Shown: positions 39,275-48,707 of the stretch, piece after piece
How positions within the stretch are numbered: the first letter of the stretch is position 1
Layout of the letters: every line of letters starts with the position of its first letter
DNA from: Gallaecimonas mangrovi
Lineage (GTDB): Bacteria > Pseudomonadota > Gammaproteobacteria > Enterobacterales > Gallaecimonadaceae
Direction of reading: 5' to 3'
Length of the DNA stretch: 64,000 nucleotides
Assembly (NCBI RefSeq): GCF_003367375.1
Contig: NZ_CP031416.1
Location: 565,501 to 629,500, forward strand
Notes under the pieces: generated by a model
Databases searched by the model: none
What the model saw: only the letters and a program-made list of their open reading frames with translations
What the model was told of the DNA's origin: nothing
Made by a program: the position numbers and the translations under genes

Positions 39275-40852
39275 TTGAGCCGTAAATTATTAAAAGCCAG
39301 TGCCCTGGTCAGCTTTATGACCTTGATCTCCCGCGTAATGGGCCTGGTGCGCGATATTGTTATCGCCAATCTTCTCGGGGCCGGCAACGCCGCTGATGTT
39401 TACTTTTTTGCTCAGAAAATCCCCAACTTCTTACGCCGCCTGTTTGCCGAAGGGGCTTTTTCCCAAGCCTTTGTACCGGTACTCGCCGATGTTCAGCAGC
39501 ATCAGGGCGAGGAGGCAATGCGCCGCTTGGTGGCCAGAGTGTCGGGCACCCTCGGCCTTATCATTACCGTTGTCACTGTCGTCGGGATGTTGGGCTCGCC
39601 GGTGGTCACCATGTTGTTTGGTACCGGCTGGTTTGTAGCTTGGCTGCATGGAGAGCCGGACGGCGCCAAATTTGAGCTGGCGTCGCTGATGCTCAAAATC
39701 ACCTTTCCTTATTTATGGTTTATTAGCCTGACGGCGCTGGCCGGCGCTGTGCTCAACACCCTTGGCCGCTTTGCGGTAGCCGCCTTTACCCCGGTGTTTC
39801 TAAACGTTGCCATTATTGCCTGCGCCATTTGGTTATCGCCGAAGATGGCGCAGCCAGAAGTCGGCTTGGCCTGGGGCGTGTTTTTGGGCGGCCTGGTGCA
39901 GATGCTGTTCCAAATTCCCTTCATGCTTAAAACCGGCTTTTTGGTCAGGCCACGCTGGGCTTGGCACGACCCAGGTGTCGTGCGCATTCGCAAATTGATG
40001 GTGCCGGCATTATTTGGGGTATCGGTTAGCCAAATTAACCTGTTGCTCGATACCTTTATTGCCTCATGGCTGGTTGGCGGCTCTATTTCCTGGCTTTATT
40101 ATTCCGAGCGCTTGCTGGAGTTTCCGCTCGGGATCTTTGGCATAGCCATTGCCACGGTGATCCTACCGACCCTTTCCCGGCGCCATGCCGATAAAGAAGC
40201 CGACGCCTTTGCCCACACCATGGATTGGGGGGTGCGCATGGTATTGCTGTTGGGCGTACCTGCCGCCGCCGGCATTATGGTGCTGTCAGCGCCGCTATTG
40301 ATGGTGCTGTTTCTGCACGGCGCCTTTGATGCCAACGCCGCCAACGGCGCATCTTTGGCCCTTTGGGCTTATGGCGCTGGGTTAGTGGCCTTTATGCTAA
40401 TAAAAATTTTTGCCCCCGGCTTTTATGCCCAGCAAGACACTAAAACGCCGGTACGCATTGGCATTATCGCCATGGTGTCCAATATGGTGTTTAACATTGT
40501 GCTGGCCGCTATTTTGGGTGAAAAACTGGGTTACATCGGTTTGGCTGCCGCCACCGCAATGTCGGCTTATCTGAATGCCGGTTTGTTGGCGGCAGGGCTT
40601 TGGCGACGTAATGTTTATCGGCCAGGGCGCTTGACCTGGCTGACGCTGGGCCGCATTGTGCTGGCTACAGCCGCGATGGTGGCCATGCTTTATTACTTCA
40701 CGCCGGATACTCTGGCCTGGAAACAAATGAGCTTGGCACACCGCCCCTTGTGGCTGGTGTCATTAATCTTGGGCGCGGTTGCCACTTACCTGGTTGCGCT
40801 GCTGCTCTTTGGTTTTCGGCCAAGGCATCTTAAAGCGGGCAGCCAGTTCTAA
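39275..40852 (+). CDS. murJ: Lipid II flippase MurJ
   Basis: 525 residues from TTG 39275 (MSRKLLKASALVSFMTLISRVMG). About 14 membrane helices. The MVF/MurJ motifs GLVRDIVIANLLGAG, AEGAFSQAFVPVLA and the charged RRLFAEG loop are present. It moves lipid II across the inner membrane for peptidoglycan synthesis. ribF follows after 70 bp, with a small GC hairpin and a TATAAT-like sequence in the gap. Confidence 0.95.
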   Translation: MSRKLLKASALVSFMTLISRVMGLVRDIVIANLLGAGNAADVYFFAQKIPNFLRRLFAEGAFSQAFVPVLADVQQHQGEEAMRRLVARVSGTLGLIITVVTVVGMLGSPVVTMLFGTGWFVAWLHGEPDGAKFELASLMLKITFPYLWFISLTALAGAVLNTLGRFAVAAFTPVFLNVAIIACAIWLSPKMAQPEVGLAWGVFLGGLVQMLFQIPFMLKTGFLVRPRWAWHDPGVVRIRKLMVPALFGVSVSQINLLLDTFIASWLVGGSISWLYYSERLLEFPLGIFGIAIATVILPTLSRRHADKEADAFAHTMDWGVRMVLLLGVPAAAGIMVLSAPLLMVLFLHGAFDANAANGASLALWAYGAGLVAFMLIKIFAPGFYAQQDTKTPVRIGIIAMVSNMVFNIVLAAILGEKLGYIGLAAATAMSAYLNAGLLAAGLWRRNVYRPGRLTWLTLGRIVLATAAMVAMLYYFTPDTLAWKQMSLAHRPLWLVSLILGAVATYLVALLLFGFRPRHLKAGSQF

Positions 40853-40922
40853 TAAGGATGGGTGATCCCCTTCGGGGTCTTGGGTATAATCGGGCGATTT
40901 CTCAGGCAAGCTGGCAGTTTTC

Positions 40923-41867
40923 ATGGAGCTTATTCGCGGACTTTACAATGTCCGGCCTCAGCATAGGGGCTGTGTGTTGACCATCGGTAACTTCGATGGT
41001 GTACACCTGGGCCACCAGCAGGTGTTGAAAAAGCTCATTGATAAAGCGCACGAGATGGACCTTCCCGCCACCTTGATGCTGTTTGAACCTCAGCCACTGG
41101 AGTTGTTCCTTGGTGACAAAGCCCCGGCCCGTTTGTCGCGCCTTCGCGATAAACTGCAGGCCTTGGCCAAGCTGGGCATGGACAGGGTCATTGTGGAGCC
41201 TTTTACGCCGCATTTTGCCAGCCAGGAACCTGAATTCTTTATCGAGCAGCAATTGGTTGAACGCCTCGGCGTGCAATTTTTGGTCGTCGGCGACGATTTT
41301 CGTTTTGGCCATGGCCGCAAGGGCGATTTTGCCATGCTGCAAGCGGCGGCTAAAAAGCACCATTTTACCGTCACCAATACCGACAGCTTTTGTTTGGTGG
41401 ATGACCGGGTTTCCAGCACCCGTATTCGCCAAGCGTTAAAAGAAAACCGCCTGGCTGATGCCCAGCTGATGCTGGGGCGCCCATACAGTATTAGTGGCCG
41501 TGTGCATCACGGCGCTAAAATGGGCCGCACCATTGGTTTTCCAACGGTAAACCTGCCGCTTAAACGGAAGGTTAGCCCCATTGGTGGGGTGTTTGCCGTT
41601 GATGTGCTGGGCGCAGATGATGCCGCCTGGCCGGGTATTGCCAACATTGGCGTTAAGCCAACGGTTAATGGCAAAGTACCCACCTTGGAAGTGCATTTGC
41701 TGGATTTTAGCGGTGACCTGTACGGTTGCCAGCTAGACGTGATTTTGAGAAAGAAACTGCGCGACGAACAGCGCTTTGAATCTCTGGACGCTTTGCGTAG
41801 CCAGATCGAGAAGGACGAGCAAGCTGCTCGTACATTTTTTGCCAATCGTAAGCAATCTCTTGAGTGA
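40923..41867 (+). CDS. ribF: Bifunctional riboflavin kinase / FMN adenylyltransferase
   Basis: 314 residues. The N-terminal FAD synthetase domain carries [17 protein letters not shown] and a [13 protein letters not shown] segment. The C-terminal flavokinase domain begins near [19 protein letters not shown] and contains GFPTVNLPL. It makes FMN and then FAD. A candidate -10 (TATAAT, 40885-40890) lies upstream. It is followed by ileS as in E. coli. Confidence 0.97.
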   Translation: MELIRGLYNVRPQHRGCVLTIGNFDGVHLGHQQVLKKLIDKAHEMDLPATLMLFEPQPLELFLGDKAPARLSRLRDKLQALAKLGMDRVIVEPFTPHFASQEPEFFIEQQLVERLGVQFLVVGDDFRFGHGRKGDFAMLQAAAKKHHFTVTNTDSFCLVDDRVSSTRIRQALKENRLADAQLMLGRPYSISGRVHHGAKMGRTIGFPTVNLPLKRKVSPIGGVFAVDVLGADDAAWPGIANIGVKPTVNGKVPTLEVHLLDFSGDLYGCQLDVILRKKLRDEQRFESLDALRSQIEKDEQAARTFFANRKQSLE

Positions 41868-41875
41868 ACCCGACC

Positions 41876-44722
41876 ATGCGTGACTACAAAGCCACCCTTA
41901 ATTTGCCGGAAACGGCCTTCCCCATGCGCGGCAACTTAGCCAAGCGCGAGCCTGACATGCTGAATAACTGGGAGGCCGCGGGCATTTATGAGGCCATTCG
42001 CCAGGCTCGTGCCGGCCGTAGTCAGTTCATTCTTCACGATGGCCCTCCCTATGCTAACGGTGATATTCACCTGGGCCATTCGGTTAACAAAATTCTCAAA
42101 GACATTATTGTTAAGTCCAAAACCCTGGCCGGCTTTGACGCCCCTTATGTACCGGGTTGGGACTGCCACGGCCTGCCTATCGAGCACAAAATCGAAACCT
42201 TGCACGGCAAACAACTGGGCGGCGAAAAAACCCGTGAATTGTCGCGTGCTTATGCAGGTGAACAGGTCAAAGGCCAAATGGCCGGCTTTAAGCGCTTAGG
42301 CGTTTTTGCCGACTGGGCGAACCCTTATTTGACCATGAACTTTGCCAACGAAGCCGGCGAAATTCGCGCCTTGGCCAAGATGGTGGAATCGGGCTTTGTC
42401 TTTAAAGGTTTAAAGCCGGTTAACTGGTGTTTTGACTGTGGCTCGGCTTTGGCCGAGGCCGAAGTGGAATATCAGGACAAAAAATCCGACGCCATCGACG
42501 TGGCTTTTGCCGTCGATGACAGCAGCAAGTTGGCCGCCGCTTTTGGTCTGGAAAGCCTCAGTAAACCGGCGGCGGTGGTTATCTGGACCACCACCCCATG
42601 GACCATTCCGGCTAACCAGGCCTTAAACGTTCATCCTGAGCACCAATACGCGCTGGTAGATACTGGCGAACGCATTTTGCTGCTAGCCGCTGACTTGGTT
42701 GAAGATTGCCTCAAACGCTACGGCCTGGAAGGCGAGGTGATTGCCACCACCGAAGGCGAAAAGCTGGACCATATCGCTTTTCGTCATCCCTTTTACGGCA
42801 CCGACGCTTTCTACAGCCGCCTGTCGCCTATCTTCCTGGCCGACTACGTTGAAATGGGCGCCGGTACTGGCATCGTGCATTCTGCACCGGCATACGGTGA
42901 AGACGACTTCTACAGCTGCAAACGCCAGGGCATGACCAACGACGATATCCTCAACCCGGTGCAGGGTGACGGTGTTTACGTCGACGATTTGCCGTTCTTC
43001 GGTGGCCAATTAATTTGGGATGCCAATCCGAAGATCGTCGCCAAGCTCAAAGAAGTGGGTAACCTGCTTGACCATAAACGTATTACCCACAGCTACATGC
43101 ATTGCTGGCGCCATAAAACACCGGTTATCTACCGTGCTACCGCCCAGTGGTTTGTGGGCATGGATATTAAAGGTAAAGACGGTAAAACCCTGCGTGAAAC
43201 CGCCCTGGCGGCCATTGAAGACACTCAGTTTGTGCCTGCTTGGGGCAAGCCGCGGCTGCACAATATGATTGCTGGCCGGCCTGACTGGTGTATTTCACGC
43301 CAGCGTAACTGGGGCGTGCCTATTCCGTTTTTCCTGAACAAGGCCACCGGTGAGCTGCATCCCAATACATTGGCCTTAATGGAAGAAGTCGCAACGCGGG
43401 TTGAAAAAGAAGGTATCGAAGCTTGGTTTAAGCTCGATGCCAAAGAACTCTTGGGCGCCGAGGCCGAGCAATATGAGAAAACCACCGACACCTTAGATGT
43501 GTGGTTTGACTCCGGCACTACCCATTGGCACGTGCTGCGTGGTTCGCACCCCATGGGTCATAAAACCGGCCCCATTGCTGACTTATACCTAGAAGGCTCT
43601 GACCAGCACCGTGGTTGGTTCCACTCTTCTTTGTTGACCGGCAGTGCCATTGACGGCCACGCGCCTTATAAAGCGCTGCTAACCCACGGTTTTACCGTGG
43701 ATGCGCAAGGCCGCAAGATGTCCAAGTCCCTTGGCAACGTGGTAGCACCGCAAAAAGTGATGAATTCATTAGGTGCCGACATTCTGCGGTTGTGGGTAGC
43801 GTCTACCAACTACACCGCTGAGATGACGGTGTCGGACGAAATTCTCAAGCGCGCTGCCGATGCGTACCGTCGTATTCGTAATACCGGCCGTTTCCTGCTG
43901 GCTAACATGAACGGTTTTAACCCTGAAACCGACTTGGTGGCCTTGGACGACATGGTTGCTCTGGACCGCTGGATGGTGAGCCGCGCCGCCAAGTTGCAGG
44001 CCGAAATTACGCAAGCGTACGACGAATACCAGTTCCATTTGGTGTACCAGAAGCTCATGCATTTTTGCTCCATTGAGTTGGGTAGCTTCTATCTGGACGT
44101 CATTAAAGACCGCCAATACACCGCTAAAGCCGACTCTGTTGCTCGCCGCTCTTGCCAAAGCGCGCTGTACCTCATTTGTGAGGCACTGGTACGTTGGATG
44201 GCGCCCATTCTGAGCTTTACCGCCCAGGAAATTTGGGAAGCAATGCCCGGCAAACGTGGCCAATTCGTATTTACCGCTGAATGGTTTGACGGCCTTAGTG
44301 CCCTGGCTGATGACGCCGCTTTAGGCGACGATTTCTGGCTGGAAGTGCTGGCGGTACGTGACGAGGTCAATAAGGCCCTGGAACTTGCCCGTAAGGAAGG
44401 CCAAATCGGTGGGCCTTTGGATGCCAGTGTCACCCTGTATTGCGATGACGCCCGTAAAGCCCGTTTAGCCGCTCTCGGTGAAGAGCTGCGTTTTGCGCTG
44501 CTGACTTCGGGTGCCAAGTTGGAAGTAGGCAGCAATGACGCTGCCTGGCAAAGCAGTGAACTGCCGGGTTTTGCGGTGTTGGTTGAAAAAGCCGAAGGCG
44601 AAAAATGTGAGCGTTGCTGGCATCACCGCCTGGATGTTGGCCAAGACCCAGAGCATCCCACCATTTGTACCCGCTGTGTCACTAACGTGGACGGCGACGG
44701 TGAGGAGCGCCACTTCGTATGA
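41876..44722 (+). CDS. ileS: Isoleucyl-tRNA synthetase
   Basis: 948 residues from ATG 41876 ([19 protein letters not shown]); a GTG 12 bases upstream overlaps the ribF stop and has no family support. Class I motifs are intact: [11 protein letters not shown] (HIGH) and [10 protein letters not shown] (KMSKS). The C-terminal zinc finger reads [10 protein letters not shown]...CTRC. The editing domain between them is full length. It overlaps lspA by 4 bases. Confidence 0.97.
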   Translation: MRDYKATLNLPETAFPMRGNLAKREPDMLNNWEAAGIYEAIRQARAGRSQFILHDGPPYANGDIHLGHSVNKILKDIIVKSKTLAGFDAPYVPGWDCHGLPIEHKIETLHGKQLGGEKTRELSRAYAGEQVKGQMAGFKRLGVFADWANPYLTMNFANEAGEIRALAKMVESGFVFKGLKPVNWCFDCGSALAEAEVEYQDKKSDAIDVAFAVDDSSKLAAAFGLESLSKPAAVVIWTTTPWTIPANQALNVHPEHQYALVDTGERILLLAADLVEDCLKRYGLEGEVIATTEGEKLDHIAFRHPFYGTDAFYSRLSPIFLADYVEMGAGTGIVHSAPAYGEDDFYSCKRQGMTNDDILNPVQGDGVYVDDLPFFGGQLIWDANPKIVAKLKEVGNLLDHKRITHSYMHCWRHKTPVIYRATAQWFVGMDIKGKDGKTLRETALAAIEDTQFVPAWGKPRLHNMIAGRPDWCISRQRNWGVPIPFFLNKATGELHPNTLALMEEVATRVEKEGIEAWFKLDAKELLGAEAEQYEKTTDTLDVWFDSGTTHWHVLRGSHPMGHKTGPIADLYLEGSDQHRGWFHSSLLTGSAIDGHAPYKALLTHGFTVDAQGRKMSKSLGNVVAPQKVMNSLGADILRLWVASTNYTAEMTVSDEILKRAADAYRRIRNTGRFLLANMNGFNPETDLVALDDMVALDRWMVSRAAKLQAEITQAYDEYQFHLVYQKLMHFCSIELGSFYLDVIKDRQYTAKADSVARRSCQSALYLICEALVRWMAPILSFTAQEIWEAMPGKRGQFVFTAEWFDGLSALADDAALGDDFWLEVLAVRDEVNKALELARKEGQIGGPLDASVTLYCDDARKARLAALGEELRFALLTSGAKLEVGSNDAAWQSSELPGFAVLVEKAEGEKCERCWHHRLDVGQDPEHPTICTRCVTNVDGDGEERHFV

Positions 44723-45198
44723 TGTCTTCAGGCCTTCGCTGGTTATGGTTAACGGTGGTGGTGATCGCCGTTGACCTAGCGACCAAATACACGGTGCTGG
44801 CCAACTTTGCGCTCTATGAGCGCAAAGAAATTACATCCTTTTTTAGCCTGATTTACGTGCGCAACTATGGTGCTGCCTTCTCGTTCTTGAACGATGCAGG
44901 TGGTTGGCAGCGTTGGCTGTTTACTGGCTTGGCCATTGCGGTGTGTATTGGTTTGCTGTTTTGGATGCGCCGCTTGCCTGCTAAAGACGGCCTGCAAGCC
45001 GGTGGCAGTGCCCTCATTATTGGTGGTGCACTCGGCAACCTGTACGACAGAACCGTACACGGTTTTGTGGTGGATTTTCTTGACTTTCATCTGGGCCAAT
45101 GGAGCTGGCCTGCGTTTAACGTGGCAGATTCGGCCATTTGCGTCGGTGCCGTGTTATTGGTGCTGGCCTCATTTCGTAAAGAAGACAAGGCAAAATGA
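44719..45198 (+). CDS. lspA: Lipoprotein signal peptidase II
   Basis: 159 residues, four membrane helices. The aspartate dyad falls at Asp119 (HGFVVDF) and Asp137 (FNVADSAI), spaced as in characterised LspA. It removes signal peptides from diacylated prolipoproteins made by Lgt, also in this window. It overlaps ileS by 4 bases and fkpB by 4 bases. Confidence 0.97.
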   Translation: MMSSGLRWLWLTVVVIAVDLATKYTVLANFALYERKEITSFFSLIYVRNYGAAFSFLNDAGGWQRWLFTGLAIAVCIGLLFWMRRLPAKDGLQAGGSALIIGGALGNLYDRTVHGFVVDFLDFHLGQWSWPAFNVADSAICVGAVLLVLASFRKEDKAK

Positions 45199-45629
45199 GT
45201 AATCCAATCAACGCTAACAGTGAAGTGGTAATGCATTTCACCATTAAACTCAGCGACGGCAGCGCTGCCGACAGCACCAAAATGGGCGGCAAGCCTGCCA
45301 AGTTCCGGATGGGCGATGGCAGCCTCACTGAGAATTTTGAAAAGTGTTTGTTGGGTTTAGCGGCGGGCGAACAGAAAAGCTTTGTGTTGGAGCCCAATGA
45401 CGCTTTTGGCGAACCTAACCCTGACAACATTTACCATGTTGACCGGGAAAAGTTTGCCGATGAAGTACCCGAAGAAGGGGCGGTGATGCTATTTCAGCAG
45501 CCTAATGGCAGCGAGATCCCCGGTATTATCCGTGCTGTGGCTGGCAACTCTGTCACTGTAGATTTCAACCATCCGTTGGCCGGGCAAACCCTGACCTTTG
45601 AGGTGGAGATCCTGGAGGTAAATGCCTGA
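45195..45629 (+). CDS. fkpB: FKBP-type peptidyl-prolyl isomerase (SlpA/FkpB)
   Basis: 144 residues. The FKBP core ([38 protein letters not shown]) is interrupted by an IF chaperone insert ([20 protein letters not shown]), giving the SlyD-like layout of SlpA. No signal peptide, so cytoplasmic. Placed between lspA and ispH as in E. coli. Confidence 0.95.
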   Translation: MSNPINANSEVVMHFTIKLSDGSAADSTKMGGKPAKFRMGDGSLTENFEKCLLGLAAGEQKSFVLEPNDAFGEPNPDNIYHVDREKFADEVPEEGAVMLFQQPNGSEIPGIIRAVAGNSVTVDFNHPLAGQTLTFEVEILEVNA

Positions 45630-46558
45630 TGCAAGTACTTCTTGCCAATCCTCGCGGCTTCTGCGCCGGCGTTGATAGAGCCATCAGTATTGTGGAAAGG
45701 GCGCTGGAGCTATTTGGCGCCCCTATCTATGTTCGCCATGAAGTGGTGCATAACAAATACGTGGTAGGCAGCCTTCGCGACCGCGGCGCTATTTTCGTGG
45801 ATGAGTTGGATGAAGTACCTGACGACGCTATTGTCATTTTCAGTGCCCATGGCGTTTCCCAGGCGGTGCGTAATCAAGCTAAAGATCGCGGCTTACGTGT
45901 CTTTGACGCCACTTGCCCGCTGGTAACCAAAGTGCATATGGAAGTGGCACGTGCTTCGAAAAAAGGCATGGAAACCATTCTGATTGGCCACGCAGGTCAC
46001 CCGGAAGTGGAAGGCACCATGGGCCAATATCACTCGGCTGATGGTGGCATCTATTTGGTGGAATCACCGGCTGACGTTGCAGCCTTAGCCGTGAAAGATC
46101 CGGCCAATCTCTGTTTCGTTACCCAGACCACCTTGTCGGTGGATGACACTTCCGATGTTATCGATGCACTGCGTGCCCGCTGGCCAGAGATAGAAGGGCC
46201 ACGCAAAGACGATATTTGCTACGCCACCCAAAATCGCCAAGACGCGGTACGGGCTTTGGCCCATCAGGCGGAAGTGGTGTTAGTGGTTGGTGCTAAAAAT
46301 TCGTCTAACTCTAACCGCTTGCGTGAACTGGCCGAAAAGGTTGGTGCCCGTGCTTACCTGATTGATACCGCTGACGATATTAACCAGCAGTGGCTGGATA
46401 ACGTGCAAGCAGTGGGTGTTACTGCCGGCGCCTCTGCACCGGAGATTTTGGTTAAGCAGGTTATTGATAAGCTGAAAGCCTGGGGCGGTAGCGACGTCGT
46501 TGAAACCCAAGGCCGCGAAGAGAACATTGTGTTTGCGGTGCCCGCAGAATTGCGCTGA
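45629..46558 (+). CDS. ispH: 4-hydroxy-3-methylbut-2-enyl diphosphate reductase
   Basis: 309 residues. The three [4Fe-4S] ligands are Cys12 (GFCAGVDRA), Cys96 (ATCPLVTKV) and Cys197 ([10 protein letters not shown]), at the same numbers as E. coli. It makes IPP and DMAPP, the last step of the MEP isoprenoid pathway. The start overlaps the fkpB stop by one base. A terminator follows. Confidence 0.98.
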   Translation: MQVLLANPRGFCAGVDRAISIVERALELFGAPIYVRHEVVHNKYVVGSLRDRGAIFVDELDEVPDDAIVIFSAHGVSQAVRNQAKDRGLRVFDATCPLVTKVHMEVARASKKGMETILIGHAGHPEVEGTMGQYHSADGGIYLVESPADVAALAVKDPANLCFVTQTTLSVDDTSDVIDALRARWPEIEGPRKDDICYATQNRQDAVRALAHQAEVVLVVGAKNSSNSNRLRELAEKVGARAYLIDTADDINQQWLDNVQAVGVTAGASAPEILVKQVIDKLKAWGGSDVVETQGREENIVFAVPAELR

Positions 46559-46587
46559 ACTAGGCATGATAAATAATTGTTAATTAA

Positions 46588-46614
46588 ATGTCGCCTTAAT
46601 GGCGATATTTTTTT
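46588..46614 (+). terminator. Rho-independent terminator after ispH
   Basis: GTCGCC, TTAAT loop, GGCGAT then a run of seven T. It separates ispH from the pilus operon, so pilV needs its own promoter in 46615-46690. Confidence 0.8.
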
Positions 46615-46690
46615 GCTCGTTTATTAAACCACTGGTAAATTAGCCCTCACTAGATAAAGAAACACAATTTGCTTGCTAGGAGATAAGACA

Positions 46691-47230
46691 GTGTTTGAGG
46701 GGACCTGTCGTTATCGCTCCAAAGGTTTTTCATTGCTAGAAGTGCTGGTGGCACTGGTTGTATTGAGCTTTGGCATTCTTGGTGCCGTCGCTATGCAATT
46801 GGCCGCCAAACGAGGCAGTTTTGGGGCTTTGGAAAGAACTCAAGCCATGAGTCTGGCCAACGACTATGTTGAGCGTGCGCGTAGCAACCCGCTCGGCGTA
46901 GCGTTGTATGCTGGCGATATGGGCTATCAGCAGTCTGTTACCAGCTCTTCCGGTTGCTCAACCACTACACCCTGCAATAGCTCAGCTCTGGCTGCCTGGG
47001 ATAAATACCAATGGCACCAAACGTTATTGGGTGCCACTACGGTTGAGGGCACCACTAACCTGCCGCTGTTATTGCACGCCGTTGGCTGTGTCACCGTCGC
47101 TGCCAACCTGATGACTGTTACCCTTTCCTGGGATGGCACCGAAGCAACCGTTGATGGCGCCATTAATGGTAACTGTGGCACCGCCTCCACTCGCCGCCGG
47201 CAAGTGCAAGTCAAAAGCGTGGTGTTTTGA
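46691..47230 (+). CDS. pilV: Type IV pilus minor prepilin PilV
   Basis: 179 residues from GTG 46691, with AGGAGA at 46678-46683. The prepilin peptidase site is SKG/FSLLEVLVALVVLS, with Glu at mature position 5. A hydrophobic helix follows and a C-terminal globular domain with paired Cys (SGCSTTTPC, VGCVT). PilV is part of the minor-pilin tip complex that primes pilus assembly and positions PilY1. First gene of pilVWXY1E. Confidence 0.88.
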   Translation: MFEGTCRYRSKGFSLLEVLVALVVLSFGILGAVAMQLAAKRGSFGALERTQAMSLANDYVERARSNPLGVALYAGDMGYQQSVTSSSGCSTTTPCNSSALAAWDKYQWHQTLLGATTVEGTTNLPLLLHAVGCVTVAANLMTVTLSWDGTEATVDGAINGNCGTASTRRRQVQVKSVVF

Positions 47231-48237
47231 TGAAGACGGCGCGGGGCTTTTCGTTAGTGGAATTAATGGTGGCCATGACCTTGGGGTTGGTGATGGCGGC
47301 CGCTATTTCGGCGGTTTTTGTGGCCTCCAAGCGTGGGGTGAAGTCGACCGAGCAAATCGGCGAGCTTCAGGAAAATGCCAGTTATGCCCTGCGTTTGGTG
47401 ACTGAAGATCTGCGCCAAGCCGGCATGATGGGACCAATGAGCGGCACGCCACTGATTGTTGATACCAACCTGTCACTCAATGGTGTGGCCGTTGCTAGCG
47501 GCAGTGATTGCAGTGGCGGTGGTGTTAACAACGCATCGTTACCCAGAGACACGGCCCCGGCTGGTAGCTTTTTAATGCTCTGGGGCGGTATTGCTGCCAG
47601 CGGTGTGATGAGCTGCTTGGACAGCAAGGCTGTTACCGGCACCGATATTTTGCAAATCAAACGTTTAGCCGGGCCCGTTGCCACCAGTAGTTCATGGCAA
47701 ACCGCGAGTCTGTATCTGCTAATGAACAGCAATAACGCGCGTTTTTGGCCGGGTTCCACCGCTGGCGAATTTACTAGCCCGCCTATTACCAATGGCGAAT
47801 ATTGGCGCTACATCCACCACATTTATTACATCGCTGATGAAACGCGCGGCAATTTGACAGTGCCGGTGCTTAAACGCCGCTACCTCACCATTGACGGTGG
47901 CAACCTGGTGATGGCCGATGAAGATTTAGTCGAAGGCGTAGAGCGCTTTCACCTGATGTATGGCATCGATACCGATGATGACGCTATCCCCAACTACTAT
48001 GCCAGCGCCAGTGAGCTAACGGACGCCGACTGGATTGGCTCTTCGGGGCAGCGGGTGGTGGCGGCGCGGATTTATTTATTAATTCGTACCCAACTGAGCG
48101 ATGCCAATTACGATGCCAGCATCAGCTACACCTTGGGCGATATGACGCCCTATAGCCCGGCCGACCACTACCGGCGCTTACTGCTACAAAGCACCATCAC
48201 TTTGCCCAATCCCCAATACCAGCAACTGAGCTTTTAG
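47230..48237 (+). CDS. pilW: Type IV pilus minor prepilin PilW
   Basis: 335 residues from ATG 47230, whose first base is the last of the pilV stop. The cleavage site is ARG/FSLVELMVAMTLG. A helix with QENASYALRLVTEDLRQAGM, typical of PilW, is followed by a large globular domain. It works with PilV, PilX and PilE in the priming subcomplex. Confidence 0.88.
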   Translation: MKTARGFSLVELMVAMTLGLVMAAAISAVFVASKRGVKSTEQIGELQENASYALRLVTEDLRQAGMMGPMSGTPLIVDTNLSLNGVAVASGSDCSGGGVNNASLPRDTAPAGSFLMLWGGIAASGVMSCLDSKAVTGTDILQIKRLAGPVATSSSWQTASLYLLMNSNNARFWPGSTAGEFTSPPITNGEYWRYIHHIYYIADETRGNLTVPVLKRRYLTIDGGNLVMADEDLVEGVERFHLMYGIDTDDDAIPNYYASASELTDADWIGSSGQRVVAARIYLLIRTQLSDANYDASISYTLGDMTPYSPADHYRRLLLQSTITLPNPQYQQLSF

Positions 48238-48245
48238 AGGTGACG

Positions 48246-48704
48246 ATGAGAACAGGTCAATCAGGACTGGTGTTGTTTGTAGCGCTGATCTTTTTGCTGA
48301 TCATCACCATTCTTGGGGTGGCGCTGCTGTCCAATAGCGCCATGGACGCCAAGGTGGCCGGGGCGGTTAGCGACAGGGCCGAGGCCTTGCAAACCGGTAA
48401 TGGCATGTTGGGTGACGTGATGAAAAACGCCGCTACCAACAGCACCTTTTTACAAGACATCACCGCTTACCCTATTACCGTAAATACCACGCTCACCGAC
48501 AACGAAGGTAACAGCCGCCAAACCACGGTGGTTTATAAGCTAGAGGCCACCTGTCCACGCAGTGAAAGGGGCAACAGCGCTGACACCTTTACCTGCCGCC
48601 ATTTTACCGACTCGGCAACGGTGACCTTTGGCCGCTACCAGCTTGGCCAGCTCAAGGTGGTGAATGGTGTGGCGCAACCTTTGATATCGCCAACAGGGAG
48701 CTGA
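48246..48704 (+). CDS. pilX: Type IV pilus assembly protein PilX
   Basis: 152 residues from ATG 48246 (AGAGG just upstream; an in-frame GTG at 48240 lies in that site). The N-terminal helix SGLVLFVALIFLLIITILGVA matches the PilX_N domain, which lacks a strict Gly-Phe-Glu5 prepilin motif. A short Cys-containing C-terminal domain follows. It lies between pilW and pilY1. Confidence 0.85.
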   Translation: MRTGQSGLVLFVALIFLLIITILGVALLSNSAMDAKVAGAVSDRAEALQTGNGMLGDVMKNAATNSTFLQDITAYPITVNTTLTDNEGNSRQTTVVYKLEATCPRSERGNSADTFTCRHFTDSATVTFGRYQLGQLKVVNGVAQPLISPTGS

Positions 48705-48707
48705 TCT

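Noticed and set aside
40862-40890. Complete sigma-70 promoter for ribF
   Set aside because: A TATAAT is present at 40885-40890, but no -35 near the right distance; only a weak GC hairpin lies upstream.
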